Counted from the first letter of the stretch, positions 36,299 to 45,215 are shown. The stretch: 46,571 bases of DNA from Candidatus Kapaibacterium sp. (GCA_025358765.1 JANYIG010000113.1:1-46571); one strand, 5' to 3'. Made by a program: numbers and translations. The notes: generated by a model not told the origin, from the sequence alone.

Positions 36299-36925
36299 AT
36301 GGAACGTTGTATCATCACTCTCTCGCTTTTACTCATCTCTGTCCTTAGCACAGTAGTTGGACAGGAAGCACCCCAAGAACAGTCATCAACTGCACAAGAA
36401 TCAACTGCACAAGAAGAGACGCTCCTTTCAGGCATTCGCATTAAACAGAATGGTGGTTTTGGCGCTGTCAGCATCAAATTTACGCCAATTGCTGGACAAA
36501 CAGGCACGTTAGTAGGCGGATACGGTGGATGGCTTATCAATAAAACGTTTCTGGTCGGCGGCGGCGGATACGGTTTGGCGAATGCCGTACGTACGGAAAC
36601 CAGCACGACTGCGCTTCCCCTCTCGTTTGGCTATGGCGGTGCGGTGTTTGAATACATCGCCAATTCTGACCAACTATTACACTATGGCGCTGCATTGCTT
36701 GTTGGCGGTGGGGATGTGGGTTACGGGCAGCTGTTCGATACAGCATCAAGCACTGTTTTTGTTCTGGAGCCAAGCGTGTACGCAGAACTTAACCTCACAA
36801 ACTATGCACGAATGAACTTTGGCGCGAGCTATCGTTTAGTACGCGGGGTACAAATCCCCCTGCTTTCCAACGTTGATTTATCAGGTGCTTCAATCGTTGT
36901 TCAACTCAAATTTGGCAAATTTTAA
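36299..36925 (+). CDS. Glycine-rich surface or outer-membrane protein, paralogue of the gene at 38257
   Basis: A 208-residue exported protein. Signal peptide MERCIITLSLLLISVLSTVV ends at GQ, then a Gln/Thr-rich linker holds the direct repeat SSTAQESTAQEE. The mature part has GVSIKFTPIAGQTGTLVGGY-like Gly/Tyr-rich strands (LVGGYGGWLINKTFLVGGGG), then YGGAVFEYIANSDQLLHYGA and AELNLTNYARMNFGASYRLV. The product at 38257 shares the same order of blocks and the C-terminal LKFGKF/FKFGKF ending, so the two are duplicates. Likely a small beta-barrel with an FGKF-type C-terminal signal. Role unknown. Confidence 0.75.
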   Translation: MERCIITLSLLLISVLSTVVGQEAPQEQSSTAQESTAQEETLLSGIRIKQNGGFGAVSIKFTPIAGQTGTLVGGYGGWLINKTFLVGGGGYGLANAVRTETSTTALPLSFGYGGAVFEYIANSDQLLHYGAALLVGGGDVGYGQLFDTASSTVFVLEPSVYAELNLTNYARMNFGASYRLVRGVQIPLLSNVDLSGASIVVQLKFGKF

Positions 36926-36939
36926 TCTTGATTTCCAGA

Positions 36940-38184
36940 ATGAAAACGGCACAACAAATATTCCTTCTTGCTTTTGCTATAGCAACACTTCTAAACGCAA
37001 AACGGATATACGCTCAAAAAGCCGACTCCGTCAAGCCTGTGCAGTCGTTCAATTCTGAGGACTACATTGTTATGCCTGTTAATGCGTCTGTGTTGCCCGG
37101 ATTCAGCATTGGTGCGGCTGTCAAAGGTGTATCAGGCAAAAAAATTATCAATGGGCTATCGTTTAATCTTTTTGGCGGCTTTGCTGACCGACTTGCTGGC
37201 GCGGAGTTTAGCGTGATTTGGGGTGGTTATACTGAAGATGCTTTCGGTGTTCAGGCTGCAGCCATTGGAAACAGCGTCGGTGGCTCACTGACGGGTGTAC
37301 AGATGGCAGGAATCGGGAGTATCGTTTCAAACGACCTCAAAGGTATGCAAGCAAGCGGCATTGCGAATATTGCGGGCGGCAGAACATGGGGTGTACAAGC
37401 GGCAGGCATTGGTAATCTGAGCAGTCACGGGCTGGAAGGCGCACAAGCGGCGGGCATTGCAAATATTGCAGCGGGTGGTGATTCGTGGGGTGTACAAGCG
37501 GCGGGCATTGCAAATATTGCTACACATAACTTTGACGGGGTTCAAACGGCAGGTATCACCAACATCGTAGGCGGCGAAATGACGGGTATTCAAGCAAGTT
37601 TGGTGAATGTCGCCGGAACAATGAATGGCGTACAGTTTGGACTTATCAACGTTGCCGGAGACGGGGATGGTATTCCCATTGGCTTGGTGAGTTTTGTAAA
37701 AGAACGTGGTTTTAACGTTGACCTTTGGGGCGATGAAATGGGCTTTGCTCACGTCACACTCCGCTCCGGTACACGGAATTTCGCCAATTACCTCGGCATT
37801 GCATGGCAACCTCTCGGACTCGTACATTACGTTGGCATTCTTTATGGTGTGGGTGCTGAGTTCTCTTTAGGCGATGCCGCATATACTACGCTGGATCTAA
37901 TGTCTATGGCTGTGAGCAACCCGCAGTATAGCTGGAATATTTTGGGCTTAAATAATAGTGTACGTGACGTTGAATCATGGAGTAGAATTACGAAACTCCG
38001 TGCAACCATCGGGTTAAAAATACTTCCGGGCATTCATATTTTTGGCGGTGCTACGTTGAACGCCTTCACATCAAGCAACAACCTCGGCGAAAACTTAGTA
38101 CTGTGGTCGTTCTTCGATGCTCAAATTGGACAAACTACGCTACGCCTTAGCCCGGGATTGGTAGCTGGCATACGACTTTTTTGA
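36940..38184 (+). CDS. LA_2272-type surface repeat protein
   Basis: About 414 residues from ATG 36940, 14 bases after the previous stop. Signal peptide MKTAQQIFLLAFAIATLLNA ends at YAQ. The middle (about 105-250) repeats a unit of roughly 20 residues of the form GVQ.AGI.NIA.G, e.g. GVQAAGIGNLSSHGLEGAQA and GVQAAGIANIATHNFDGVQT, eight or more times, a turn-rich beta helix-like stack as in Leptospira LA_2272 surface proteins. Gly-rich strands follow and the end IRLF-type could insert in the outer membrane. It is flanked by the two paralogues, implying a surface assembly. Confidence 0.75.
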   Translation: MKTAQQIFLLAFAIATLLNAKRIYAQKADSVKPVQSFNSEDYIVMPVNASVLPGFSIGAAVKGVSGKKIINGLSFNLFGGFADRLAGAEFSVIWGGYTEDAFGVQAAAIGNSVGGSLTGVQMAGIGSIVSNDLKGMQASGIANIAGGRTWGVQAAGIGNLSSHGLEGAQAAGIANIAAGGDSWGVQAAGIANIATHNFDGVQTAGITNIVGGEMTGIQASLVNVAGTMNGVQFGLINVAGDGDGIPIGLVSFVKERGFNVDLWGDEMGFAHVTLRSGTRNFANYLGIAWQPLGLVHYVGILYGVGAEFSLGDAAYTTLDLMSMAVSNPQYSWNILGLNNSVRDVESWSRITKLRATIGLKILPGIHIFGGATLNAFTSSNNLGENLVLWSFFDAQIGQTTLRLSPGLVAGIRLF

Positions 38185-38256
38185 TACCTAAAAACATAGG
38201 AAATCAGACTTTTATTTTTTACTTTTTTACTTTTCACTTTTTTGGAGCAACCTATT

Positions 38257-38931
38257 ATGAAACGCATTCATGCTTTCCTCGCACTCTGCTTGATTTCGGG
38301 TATTGTGATAACAACTGGCTTGTACGCCCAACCAACCGATGTCCTTAATCCTGAAGCACCGACTCAACAACAAGAACAATCATCGGGCATCGAAACACTC
38401 ATTCCGGGCAATGCTCGGTTCTCAGGTTACGGTGGTCCGGTCGTGAAGTTTTCACCCGTCAAAGGCTCCTTGAGTACATATGTAGGTGGTTATGGTGGTT
38501 TGCTGGTCAATAGCACCCTATTCATCGGCATCGGTGGCTATGGGCTTGCAAATAATATTGCGGCAGATGCAACGATTGCACCCGGACAATCGCTTGGCAT
38601 TGGCTACGGTGGTCTGGTATTAGAATACATCGCTAACTCGAACCAGCTGCTCCACTATGGTGTACAAATGCTCGTGGGCTATGGCGGCGCTACATACTAC
38701 TATCGTGGATTAGATTTTAACGGTCGTACCGTGCGTCTTTTGACCTCGCAAGCCGATGGATTCTTCGTTGTGGAACCGGGTGTGTATGCAGAAGTAAATA
38801 TTGCTCGCTGGTTCCGTATTGGAGCGGGTGCGAGCTACCGTTATGCAAATGGTGTGGAGTTGAACGGACTTACGAATAGTGATATAAGCGGCGTTTCAGC
38901 GAATTTGACGTTCAAGTTTGGTAAATTCTAA
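38257..38931 (+). CDS. Glycine-rich surface or outer-membrane protein, paralogue of the gene at 36299
   Basis: About 224 residues from ATG 38257, with GGAG nine bases upstream (38244-38247). Signal peptide MKRIHAFLALCLISGIVITT ends at LYAQ. A Gln/Glu linker precedes FSGYGGPVVKFSPVKGSLST, then YVGGYGGLLVNSTLFIGIGG and LVLEYIANSNQLLHYGVQML, aligning block by block with the upstream paralogue and ending FKFGKF. The leader is unusually T-rich. Role unknown. Confidence 0.75.
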   Translation: MKRIHAFLALCLISGIVITTGLYAQPTDVLNPEAPTQQQEQSSGIETLIPGNARFSGYGGPVVKFSPVKGSLSTYVGGYGGLLVNSTLFIGIGGYGLANNIAADATIAPGQSLGIGYGGLVLEYIANSNQLLHYGVQMLVGYGGATYYYRGLDFNGRTVRLLTSQADGFFVVEPGVYAEVNIARWFRIGAGASYRYANGVELNGLTNSDISGVSANLTFKFGKF

Positions 38932-38983
38932 GCCGTATTGGCTTTTCATATTTCATCTGTCCATTTTTTACACTACAATCATC

Positions 38984-39769
38984 ATGAAAACGCTCCATAA
39001 TCACTCGCTCAACCAATTATTGAATTACTCTATCCTCGCAAATGTCGGTATCGCTGTACTTGTGGCGCTTGCGGTACTCACGCTTACGAGCTGCAATATC
39101 AATATCAACAACGTCAACGCCGGCATTATTGGCAATGGCAACGTCACCACGACCAAACGAACGATTGATGCGTTCGATGCTATAACGATTGAAGGATCAG
39201 TTAATGTGGATATTGTGTGCAAACAATCTCCGGGCATAGAAATCACGACGGACGAGAATATTATTCCCTATATTCGCACAGTCGTTGTTGGAACAACGCT
39301 TAAAATCTACGTCGAAAATAATCTTTCCTTCCGCCCGACCAGAAACATCAGCGTAAAGGTTAGTGCCGTACAGATTCGCAGTTTGAGTCGCGATGGTTCT
39401 GGCAACACCACGCTTGCGGCACTTGAAACACCAACATTTGTTCTCGTACAAGCAGGCTCTGGTAATGCGGACGTTCAAGCCTCCGTGCAAACTCTAACCG
39501 CTTCTATTATAGGCTCCGGTAACATCAATCTGCAAGGAAGTTCGCAAACAACAATCATTTCGCTTAGTGGTTCGGGGAATATTGATGCACGCCGCTTACT
39601 TGCTGCACAAGCAACAGCGCGGATTGATGGCTCTGGTAATATCAACGTTTATGCGTCGCAAACATTAGATGCGACAATTGCGGGTTCAGGAAATATTTTC
39701 TATTTCGGCAATCCACCAACGGTACGCCGCTCTATATCTGGGTCGGGAAACATTCGTTCTCGGCAATGA
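38984..39769 (+). CDS. GIN-domain (DUF2807) lipoprotein with GSGN repeats
   Basis: About 261 residues from ATG 38984. A hydrophobic stretch (LANVGIAVLVALAVLTLTSC) ends in a lipobox Cys, so this is a lipoprotein; Asn-rich residues follow. The head GIN domain shows KRTIDAFDAITIEGSVNVDI. The distal half holds about seven GSGN steps (DGSGNTTL, AGSGNADV, IGSGNINL, SGSGNIDA, DGSGNINV, AGSGNIFY, SGSGNIRS) spaced some 17-20 residues apart, a regular beta-helix. Unlike the 5604 protein this one has a lipid anchor. It ends the plus-strand surface cluster, 52 bases after the paralogue. Confidence 0.85.
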   Translation: MKTLHNHSLNQLLNYSILANVGIAVLVALAVLTLTSCNININNVNAGIIGNGNVTTTKRTIDAFDAITIEGSVNVDIVCKQSPGIEITTDENIIPYIRTVVVGTTLKIYVENNLSFRPTRNISVKVSAVQIRSLSRDGSGNTTLAALETPTFVLVQAGSGNADVQASVQTLTASIIGSGNINLQGSSQTTIISLSGSGNIDARRLLAAQATARIDGSGNINVYASQTLDATIAGSGNIFYFGNPPTVRRSISGSGNIRSRQ

Positions 39770-39809
39770 CAAGTCGGAATGTGTGTGTTCAACAATCGGT
39801 CGGATAGTA

Positions 39810-41114
39810 TTATCGCACATTTGACAAAACAAGTATTTCCCACGCGCTGAGGTTATCTGTATTATCAATTACCGCAGGTGGATACTTCCACATAACGGTT
39901 TCACCGACGGAATGCGGTATAATCACGCTTCCAAGCGTCTTTTTGCCTTGTGCGGTGCGTTCTTTTGCCCATGCGTGAAGCGCATTGTGCTTTTGGGGAG
40001 CAAGTGCGTCGGAGTTACTCGTTTTTGTATCAAAAACACATAAACAGCCGTTTTTGAGCAGGACAACAAAATCTGCAAAAAAGAGCCGCTTTTTGTTGTC
40101 AGTACCGGTGTACGCTATGGAAAAATGTTCGCGCCCACTGTCGCCGTTTTTGTACCACCACTGCACGTATTCTGAGTTTGCTTCCAAAAATTTCACAAAC
40201 TCCTGTTCGGGGCGGCTTGTATTGTGCAGCACGTAGAATGGCTGGAGAATGTGGGTGGGGATGTTTTCCAGTACAGAATAATTGTCGGTGTACAATCGCT
40301 CCTTTGGAACATCCCACGTGAAGATTTCAACGCTTTGCCTCCGCTTTTTAGCGGCTTCTTGTTGCAATTCTGCGTGTTTCAGAAGCGATCGTGCCAGCAG
40401 TTCCACGAAATGTAGGCTGTTGTTGGTTTCCAAGATGATTTTTGTGCCGGACTTTTCGTCAAAACCACAATATTCTCGCAAAAGATTAACAAGCCCTGTC
40501 GTCATCAAGGGAACACTTTCGGCTTTGGCATATCCGCCGCAATTCTGCTCACAAAAGCGTCGGAGTGCTTGCCGAAGTTCCTCGCTCGTGCGGGCAAAGC
40601 GTTGTTTATGTGCGGCATCCACTTCCACGCCACCTTTTGTGTATGCGTCGTCAAGGTCAAACTCCAGATTAGCTGCAACCGCTATTTCAATTGTTTGTAC
40701 ATCGGTGCGTACCATTTTTGCCTGTAAAGCACGGATATTCCGCAAGTGCTGTGATTCTGAGCCGTCTTCGCCATTCAAAACTTTTGAGAAATCTATTGAA
40801 AAATCGAAGTACGCTTCTGCCGCATGACAAAGGGCTTTGTAATACTTCGCTCCCAAACGATTGCGGTCAAGTCGTGCGTTGATGTGCTCTGCTTTGAGCA
40901 AAAGGTCTTGGTATATGGCGCGGCGCACGGCTACGTTGTTCGAGAAGTAATCAGCATCTTCAGCAACAATCCGAATCATGCTTTGCGATAAATTCGTATA
41001 AACGTAGCCATAGCTCAGTTCATCGCGCTCGTCATAGTGCCGTTGCTCCGGCATTCGCAGGATACGCCCGACGGTCTGAACGGCTTTTTCTTGATAGGGT
41101 TTGAGTTGAATCAT
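39810..41114 (-). CDS. Type III Res-like protein lacking helicase motifs I-V
   Basis: About 434 residues from ATG 41114. It begins MIQLKPYQEKAVQ, the normal start of a Res subunit just before the helicase core, but passes at once to TVGRILRMPEQRHYDERDEL and YGYVYTNLS, which is helicase motif VI. Walker A, DExH and motifs III-V are absent, with no frame loss, so about 450-500 residues are missing as a clean in-frame deletion. The rest (linker, then nuclease: FFADFVVLLKNGCLCVFDTK) is intact with Asp and D-x-K. ATP-driven translocation should be impossible; the nuclease might still be made. The start overlaps the 66-residue gene by four bases. Confidence 0.85.
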   Translation of the reverse strand: MIQLKPYQEKAVQTVGRILRMPEQRHYDERDELSYGYVYTNLSQSMIRIVAEDADYFSNNVAVRRAIYQDLLLKAEHINARLDRNRLGAKYYKALCHAAEAYFDFSIDFSKVLNGEDGSESQHLRNIRALQAKMVRTDVQTIEIAVAANLEFDLDDAYTKGGVEVDAAHKQRFARTSEELRQALRRFCEQNCGGYAKAESVPLMTTGLVNLLREYCGFDEKSGTKIILETNNSLHFVELLARSLLKHAELQQEAAKKRRQSVEIFTWDVPKERLYTDNYSVLENIPTHILQPFYVLHNTSRPEQEFVKFLEANSEYVQWWYKNGDSGREHFSIAYTGTDNKKRLFFADFVVLLKNGCLCVFDTKTSNSDALAPQKHNALHAWAKERTAQGKKTLGSVIIPHSVGETVMWKYPPAVIDNTDNLSAWEILVLSNVR

Positions 41115-41311
41115 GTCTGCTGTGATTGGTCTTGGGGTTGTGATGTGGTCAATTCGTCCGGGTAAACCCATCGGACAACGCCGTTTTCCCAAATAGGAAT
41201 CTTCAAGCCCGCCTTACGAGCTTCTTCGCGGGCATTGTGGGCGGCACGGAGCATGGCGGCTTGGATGCCCTGCAATTCAGTTTCATCGAATTGGTGTGAT
41301 GTCGGTGTCAT
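41111..41311 (-). CDS. Small protein, probable antitoxin partner of the zeta-like kinase
   Basis: A 66-residue protein: a helical half (ETELQGIQAAMLRAAHNARE) followed by KAGLKIPIWENGVVRWVYPD and a polar tail. Small proteins with an alanine-rich helix and a K.G..I..W.NG.V pattern are often neighbours of zeta-type kinases, hence the guess; I do not recognise a named family. A strong ribosome site (AAGGAGG) lies six bases before ATG 41311. It overlaps the kinase gene and the res-like gene by four bases each. It could also be a structural subunit of the RM complex. Confidence 0.6.
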   Translation of the reverse strand: MTPTSHQFDETELQGIQAAMLRAAHNAREEARKAGLKIPIWENGVVRWVYPDELTTSQPQDQSQQT

Positions 41312-41823
41312 GGTTTGCCTCCTTTGTCGAGTATGATAGGTACTATGTTTGTGTTATCATATAAAAACCATTCATCAACAAGTTGCTTATACAAGTGATC
41401 AAAGTTTTCTAATCCTGCCGCGAAGCGGCGGCGAATCACGCTCTCGGGAATATGATGACCGCCAAGCGCGACACGGTTTTGCACTCGTGCAATCGCAATT
41501 TCCGGCGAAGGCAAGCGAAGAAAAAATAGCTTTACCACATAACCACTTGCTTGCCAGTGTGGAATATCGCGGGCGTAATTCTTACCGCTCAAGGTGGTTT
41601 CTATCGCAAAACTCTCGCCTCGTGCGGCACACGCCGCTATCATGGACAGCATGATTTTCCCCGCTTGTACGGCTGCCGCTTCGGGTGCGAAAGGGCTGAT
41701 ACCCGCCGCTATCAAATCTGCATTGATGAACGTGAGTACGCCTGCTTCGTGCGGAAGAAATTCGCGGGCAAACGTCGTTTTTCCCGCGCCGTTGGGTCCG
41801 GCGATAATAAAAACACGTTTCAT
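41308..41823 (-). CDS. Zeta-toxin-family P-loop kinase
   Basis: A 171-residue kinase. Walker A is GPNGAGKTT at residues 9-17. FINADLIAAGISPFAPEAAA and FAIETTLSGKNYA follow, then VKLFFLRLPSPEIAIARVQN and HHIPESVIRRRFAAGLENF, the lid with paired arginines, all typical of zeta toxins, which phosphorylate UDP-N-acetylglucosamine or related sugars and stop wall synthesis. The open frame is undamaged. It begins inside the mod stop (ATGA) and ends inside the next start, so it is fixed in the RM operon. Whether it is toxic or a sensor kinase is open. Confidence 0.85.
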   Translation of the reverse strand: MKRVFIIAGPNGAGKTTFAREFLPHEAGVLTFINADLIAAGISPFAPEAAAVQAGKIMLSMIAACAARGESFAIETTLSGKNYARDIPHWQASGYVVKLFFLRLPSPEIAIARVQNRVALGGHHIPESVIRRRFAAGLENFDHLYKQLVDEWFLYDNTNIVPIILDKGGKP

Positions 41824-43679
41824 ACTTCTTCAGCGATCTCTTCTTCGTTCCCGCCCTCTTCCGGCGGCAAAATATCGCGGTATGCCTTGTATATCGCCTC
41901 CGGCAATGCACACAGCTCCACGCGGTCAATTACTTCTTCAAATTCTTCGGTGAACGGATGCTGCGACGGCGAAAATACATACACCTTAATTTTCCTGCTT
42001 CCCTGCGTAGGCAGATGCGTAGGTAGCGCCGCAATAAACTCTACCGCCCGCTCTACTGCTTCGTCAATGTACCGCGAGGGATAAATAAGCAGCATCTGCA
42101 CGTGCCGGCTTCCGGACGCATCCGCGAAAAGCCGCATTTCCCCGGCATCCACATCGGGCGGTGTTTCCAGCTCGGTGTAACAGTTTTCTTTGATGCACAG
42201 CATCGCTGTGGCACGGCGTGTGAGTTCTTCGCGGTTCCGGCTTGTGCGTTCGCGCAGCACAAAGTCCGTGCGGTAGTAGCGGAGCGCATTCTGCCGTAGC
42301 CCCGCGACCGCTTCGCCGTTGGGTTTTGTGTAGCCCTCTATCACGCGGCGGTTGCGCTCGTAGCAAACTTCTTCGGCAATACCGTTTTCGTTGTTTGTCA
42401 CCAAAATGCACTGCCGCGCCCCGCCGTCCGCCGCGTTCAGCGCCATCACTGCATGCAGCGTTGTGCCGCTTCCGGCAAAAAAGTCGAGGATGAGGGAAGA
42501 TTTGTCGCCGTTGAAACCGAGGAGATATTTGATGAGCGAAGTTGGTTTAGGGTAATCAAATTTATTAACGCCTAATTCAATCAATTCCAATTCGGCAATT
42601 TCGTTAGTCCCGACACCAACAGTTCTATCAATAAGATTTGGCGGTACTTCCGGCTCGTACTCAGCTTTTTCATACGATAAAATCATCGTTTTTGTTTTTA
42701 TCGTCATTACCGTACCTCTGCTCAATTCTTCGTCCAAGTTGTCTTGTGTCCAAATAAATTTGCCTTTGAGAGCAACTTCGTTCACATTTTTGCCATTAGC
42801 AATTTCCACATCATTAAGGAGCGCAATATGGTATCTATCTGTGCCGTACAAACCGGATTTTATCTGTGTTTCCTTGATTTTAATATTGAGTGTTTGGGGT
42901 GCAAACTTCAAGATTTTTTCGCTGTTTTGATGTTTCATCATCGGATTATCGCTGGAGCTACTTTTCTGTAAGCCCTGAAAGCGCTGATTATTTCTAATTT
43001 TTTCATAGCACACCACAAATTCAACTTTCCCTTTTGTCTTATTTGAAAGGTTTGAAGGTGTTTCTGTTTTTACCCATGAAAAAATTTCAATAAAATTCCC
43101 CTCCCCAAAAACCGTATCGCACAAGAGTTTGAGTTGTGCTTGTTCGTTGTCATCAATGGAAATAAAAATAACGCCCGTGTCTTTCAGCAAGCGGTGAGCG
43201 AGCGTGAGGCGGCGGTGCATGAAGGCAAGCCATGCAGAGTGGCGGTAGGAATCTTCTTTCTCCACAAAGCGGTCGTTGTAGCGGAAGTCTTTATTGCCGG
43301 TGTTGTAGGGCGGGTCAATGTAGATAACATCCACGTTGCCTTCGTGTGTGAAGGCAAGTGTTGAAAGCGCATGGAGGTTATCGCCTTCGATGAGGATGTG
43401 GTTAGGCACATTTTCTTCAAAGAGGGTTTCGCCGTCAGGTTTTGCGGGCGGAAGAATGCGGCGCTCCGGCACTTCCACCAAGACGGGCAATTCGGTGCGA
43501 AGGCGTGTTTCTACGTCTTCCGGTCGGTCTTCCCAAAGCAAGCCATAGTGCTGCTGCAAACGCCCCGCAAGGTAGTCATGTTCGTCGTCGGTAAGAATAC
43601 CGCTTTGTTTGATTTTTGCCAGAATTTGTTCGCGGAGGCTTTCGGAGCGTGGCTGCTCGGAAGAGTTTCTTTTTGCCAT
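41820..43679 (-). CDS. mod: Type III DNA methyltransferase Mod subunit (second locus)
   Basis: Adenine-N6 methyltransferase, beta class, 619 residues. An N-terminal helical region (DDEHDYLAGRLQQHYGLLWE) precedes ILIEGDNLHALSTLAFTHEG and motif IV DPPYNTG near residue 122. GVIFISIDDNEQAQLKLL follows, then a variable target-recognition part (about 205-370), then motif I FFAGSGTTLHAVMALN near residue 410. It differs from the Mod at 14042 in length, N-terminus and variable part, so a different target is expected. It leads an operon of four genes, all with ATGA overlaps. No promoter of the TAnnTTTG type was seen upstream. Confidence 0.94.
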   Translation of the reverse strand: MAKRNSSEQPRSESLREQILAKIKQSGILTDDEHDYLAGRLQQHYGLLWEDRPEDVETRLRTELPVLVEVPERRILPPAKPDGETLFEENVPNHILIEGDNLHALSTLAFTHEGNVDVIYIDPPYNTGNKDFRYNDRFVEKEDSYRHSAWLAFMHRRLTLAHRLLKDTGVIFISIDDNEQAQLKLLCDTVFGEGNFIEIFSWVKTETPSNLSNKTKGKVEFVVCYEKIRNNQRFQGLQKSSSSDNPMMKHQNSEKILKFAPQTLNIKIKETQIKSGLYGTDRYHIALLNDVEIANGKNVNEVALKGKFIWTQDNLDEELSRGTVMTIKTKTMILSYEKAEYEPEVPPNLIDRTVGVGTNEIAELELIELGVNKFDYPKPTSLIKYLLGFNGDKSSLILDFFAGSGTTLHAVMALNAADGGARQCILVTNNENGIAEEVCYERNRRVIEGYTKPNGEAVAGLRQNALRYYRTDFVLRERTSRNREELTRRATAMLCIKENCYTELETPPDVDAGEMRLFADASGSRHVQMLLIYPSRYIDEAVERAVEFIAALPTHLPTQGSRKIKVYVFSPSQHPFTEEFEEVIDRVELCALPEAIYKAYRDILPPEEGGNEEEIAEEV

Positions 43680-43771
43680 AATACGGTCGTATTGCGATTG
43701 TTCCTACCTATGGAAGTTTAGATAAATTCCTGGAAACCGCATCAAACCTTACGCGCAAGAACCCCACTCAA

Positions 43772-43791
43772 TCTCCCCTTATAAGGGGAGA
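43772..43791. repeat. 20-base perfect palindrome upstream of mod
   Basis: TCTCCCCTTA joined to its exact complement TAAGGGGAGA, with no loop. It sits about 92 bases before the mod start in a 231-base gap that otherwise shows nothing recognisable. It may be an operator or a dispersed intergenic repeat. Confidence 0.5.
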
Positions 43792-43910
43792 AGCAAGGCG
43801 TGAAGCGGCTTGTGGAATAGTTCGTTTTTTGTACACAAACTCGAGAAGCAGATACAAAAAAAAACGCGCAAACCCCTCGGCAACTCGCGTGCGCCTTACA
43901 TCTTTATTCC

Positions 43911-45200
43911 TCACATCTTCATTCCTTTCATCGAATCTGAGTTTTTCTGTGGCGTTTCTCCACCGTGTTGATGCCCGCCGCCTGCTCCACCGCGCAATTG
44001 CCGTTCCGAATCCAACAAAAATCCGCCGCTTGCTACAACTTTTTCTCCTGCGGACACACCCGAAAGAATCTGGGTTTTACCATCGAATTTCGCACCCGTT
44101 GTTACTTGTCGCATGGCGAATTCGTTCGTTTTGCCTTGCACCTGCACCCAGATGATATTCTGTTTGCCCGTTACCAAAACTGCATCGTCCGGCACTGTCA
44201 AGCCTGTGCCTTGATTGAACACAAAAAGCGTTTCGGTGTACATCGCCGGACGCAGTTTCCCATGCGGGTTTGGCGTTTCAATGCGAATTTTCACCGTGCG
44301 TGACTCTGCATTTACCACTGGATAAACGAAAGCAACACGCCCTTTGAAGGTCTCGTTCGGATAGGTCTGTGTGTGCAAAACAACCTGTTGACCAATCTTT
44401 ACCGCCGCCACGTCGGTTTCGTAGAGTTCCGCCATATTCCAGAGCATAGAAAGGTCGGCAACGTCAAAAAGCGGTGCACCAATGTTCACATACGTTCCTT
44501 CCACGATTTTTTTCTCAATCACCGTTCCGCCGTAGGGCGCGTAGATAGTGGTTGTGAGCGCTGCCTCTTGCCCCCGTTCCAATGTTTGAACTTGCGCTTC
44601 CGTCAGTCCCCAAATCATCAGGCGTTCTTTTATTTTTGTGACAATGCTTGAACCAGCACCGCCGCTCAAACTTGTCGTCTGCTGATTTTTGAAGGCGATG
44701 ATGTACTCGTTTTGTGCTTGTAATAGTTCTGGACTATAGATATCAAAAAGCGGCTGTCCTTTGTGAATAATCATGCCAGATTGATTGACAAAAAGCCGCT
44801 CAATCCGTCCGCTCACGCGGGCAGTGATACTTCGGCGGTTTTGTTCGGCAAAGTCCAGCGTTCCGATAGCCGTAACCGTGCGACGAATCGGCTCCGACAT
44901 CACCGTTGCCGTTTGCACATCTGCCAGTACGCGGCTTTGCTCCGTTACCGTAAGTTCGCTCAAGGTATGCTTTTCGTGTTCGCTCTCAGCTTCTGCACTG
45001 CCGACCGGCACTAAGTCCATTTGGCAGATTGGGCAAATACCTTCTTTGTCCGAAATCACGTTAGGGTGCATTGGACAGGTGTATTTTGTTGGCTTGGCGG
45101 CTGTTGTTGCAGCGGAATCGTTGTGACCAGTATGCAGTGCGGTTTTCTGCGAGCACGCAGCAAGGCTCAGGAGCAGAACCGCAATGATGATGTGTCTCAT
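43911..45200 (-). CDS. CusB-like heavy-metal efflux adaptor lipoprotein
   Basis: Periplasmic adaptor (membrane fusion protein) of a heavy-metal RND pump, about 429 residues from ATG 45200. A lipobox (LLLSLAACSQ) anchors it. A metal-binding domain near residues 40-65 shows YTCPMHPNVISDKEGICPIC and QMDLVPV. The hairpin/lipoyl/barrel core follows (SVSG-like RVSGRIERLFVNQSGMIIHK and VTTGAKFDGKTQILSGVSAG). The tail is rich in His and Met (GGGHQHGG, MKGMKM), suiting Cu or Ag. It lies 101 bases downstream of the TolC-like gene; the RND pump is not in view. Confidence 0.92.
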   Translation of the reverse strand: MRHIIIAVLLLSLAACSQKTALHTGHNDSAATTAAKPTKYTCPMHPNVISDKEGICPICQMDLVPVGSAEAESEHEKHTLSELTVTEQSRVLADVQTATVMSEPIRRTVTAIGTLDFAEQNRRSITARVSGRIERLFVNQSGMIIHKGQPLFDIYSPELLQAQNEYIIAFKNQQTTSLSGGAGSSIVTKIKERLMIWGLTEAQVQTLERGQEAALTTTIYAPYGGTVIEKKIVEGTYVNIGAPLFDVADLSMLWNMAELYETDVAAVKIGQQVVLHTQTYPNETFKGRVAFVYPVVNAESRTVKIRIETPNPHGKLRPAMYTETLFVFNQGTGLTVPDDAVLVTGKQNIIWVQVQGKTNEFAMRQVTTGAKFDGKTQILSGVSAGEKVVASGGFLLDSERQLRGGAGGGHQHGGETPQKNSDSMKGMKM

Positions 45201-45215
45201 AGTTGTAAGGGTTTG

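Noticed and set aside
43851-43900. Terminator after the CusB-like gene
   Set aside because: There is a nine-U run on the minus strand, but the only stem I find is five base pairs with a long loop.
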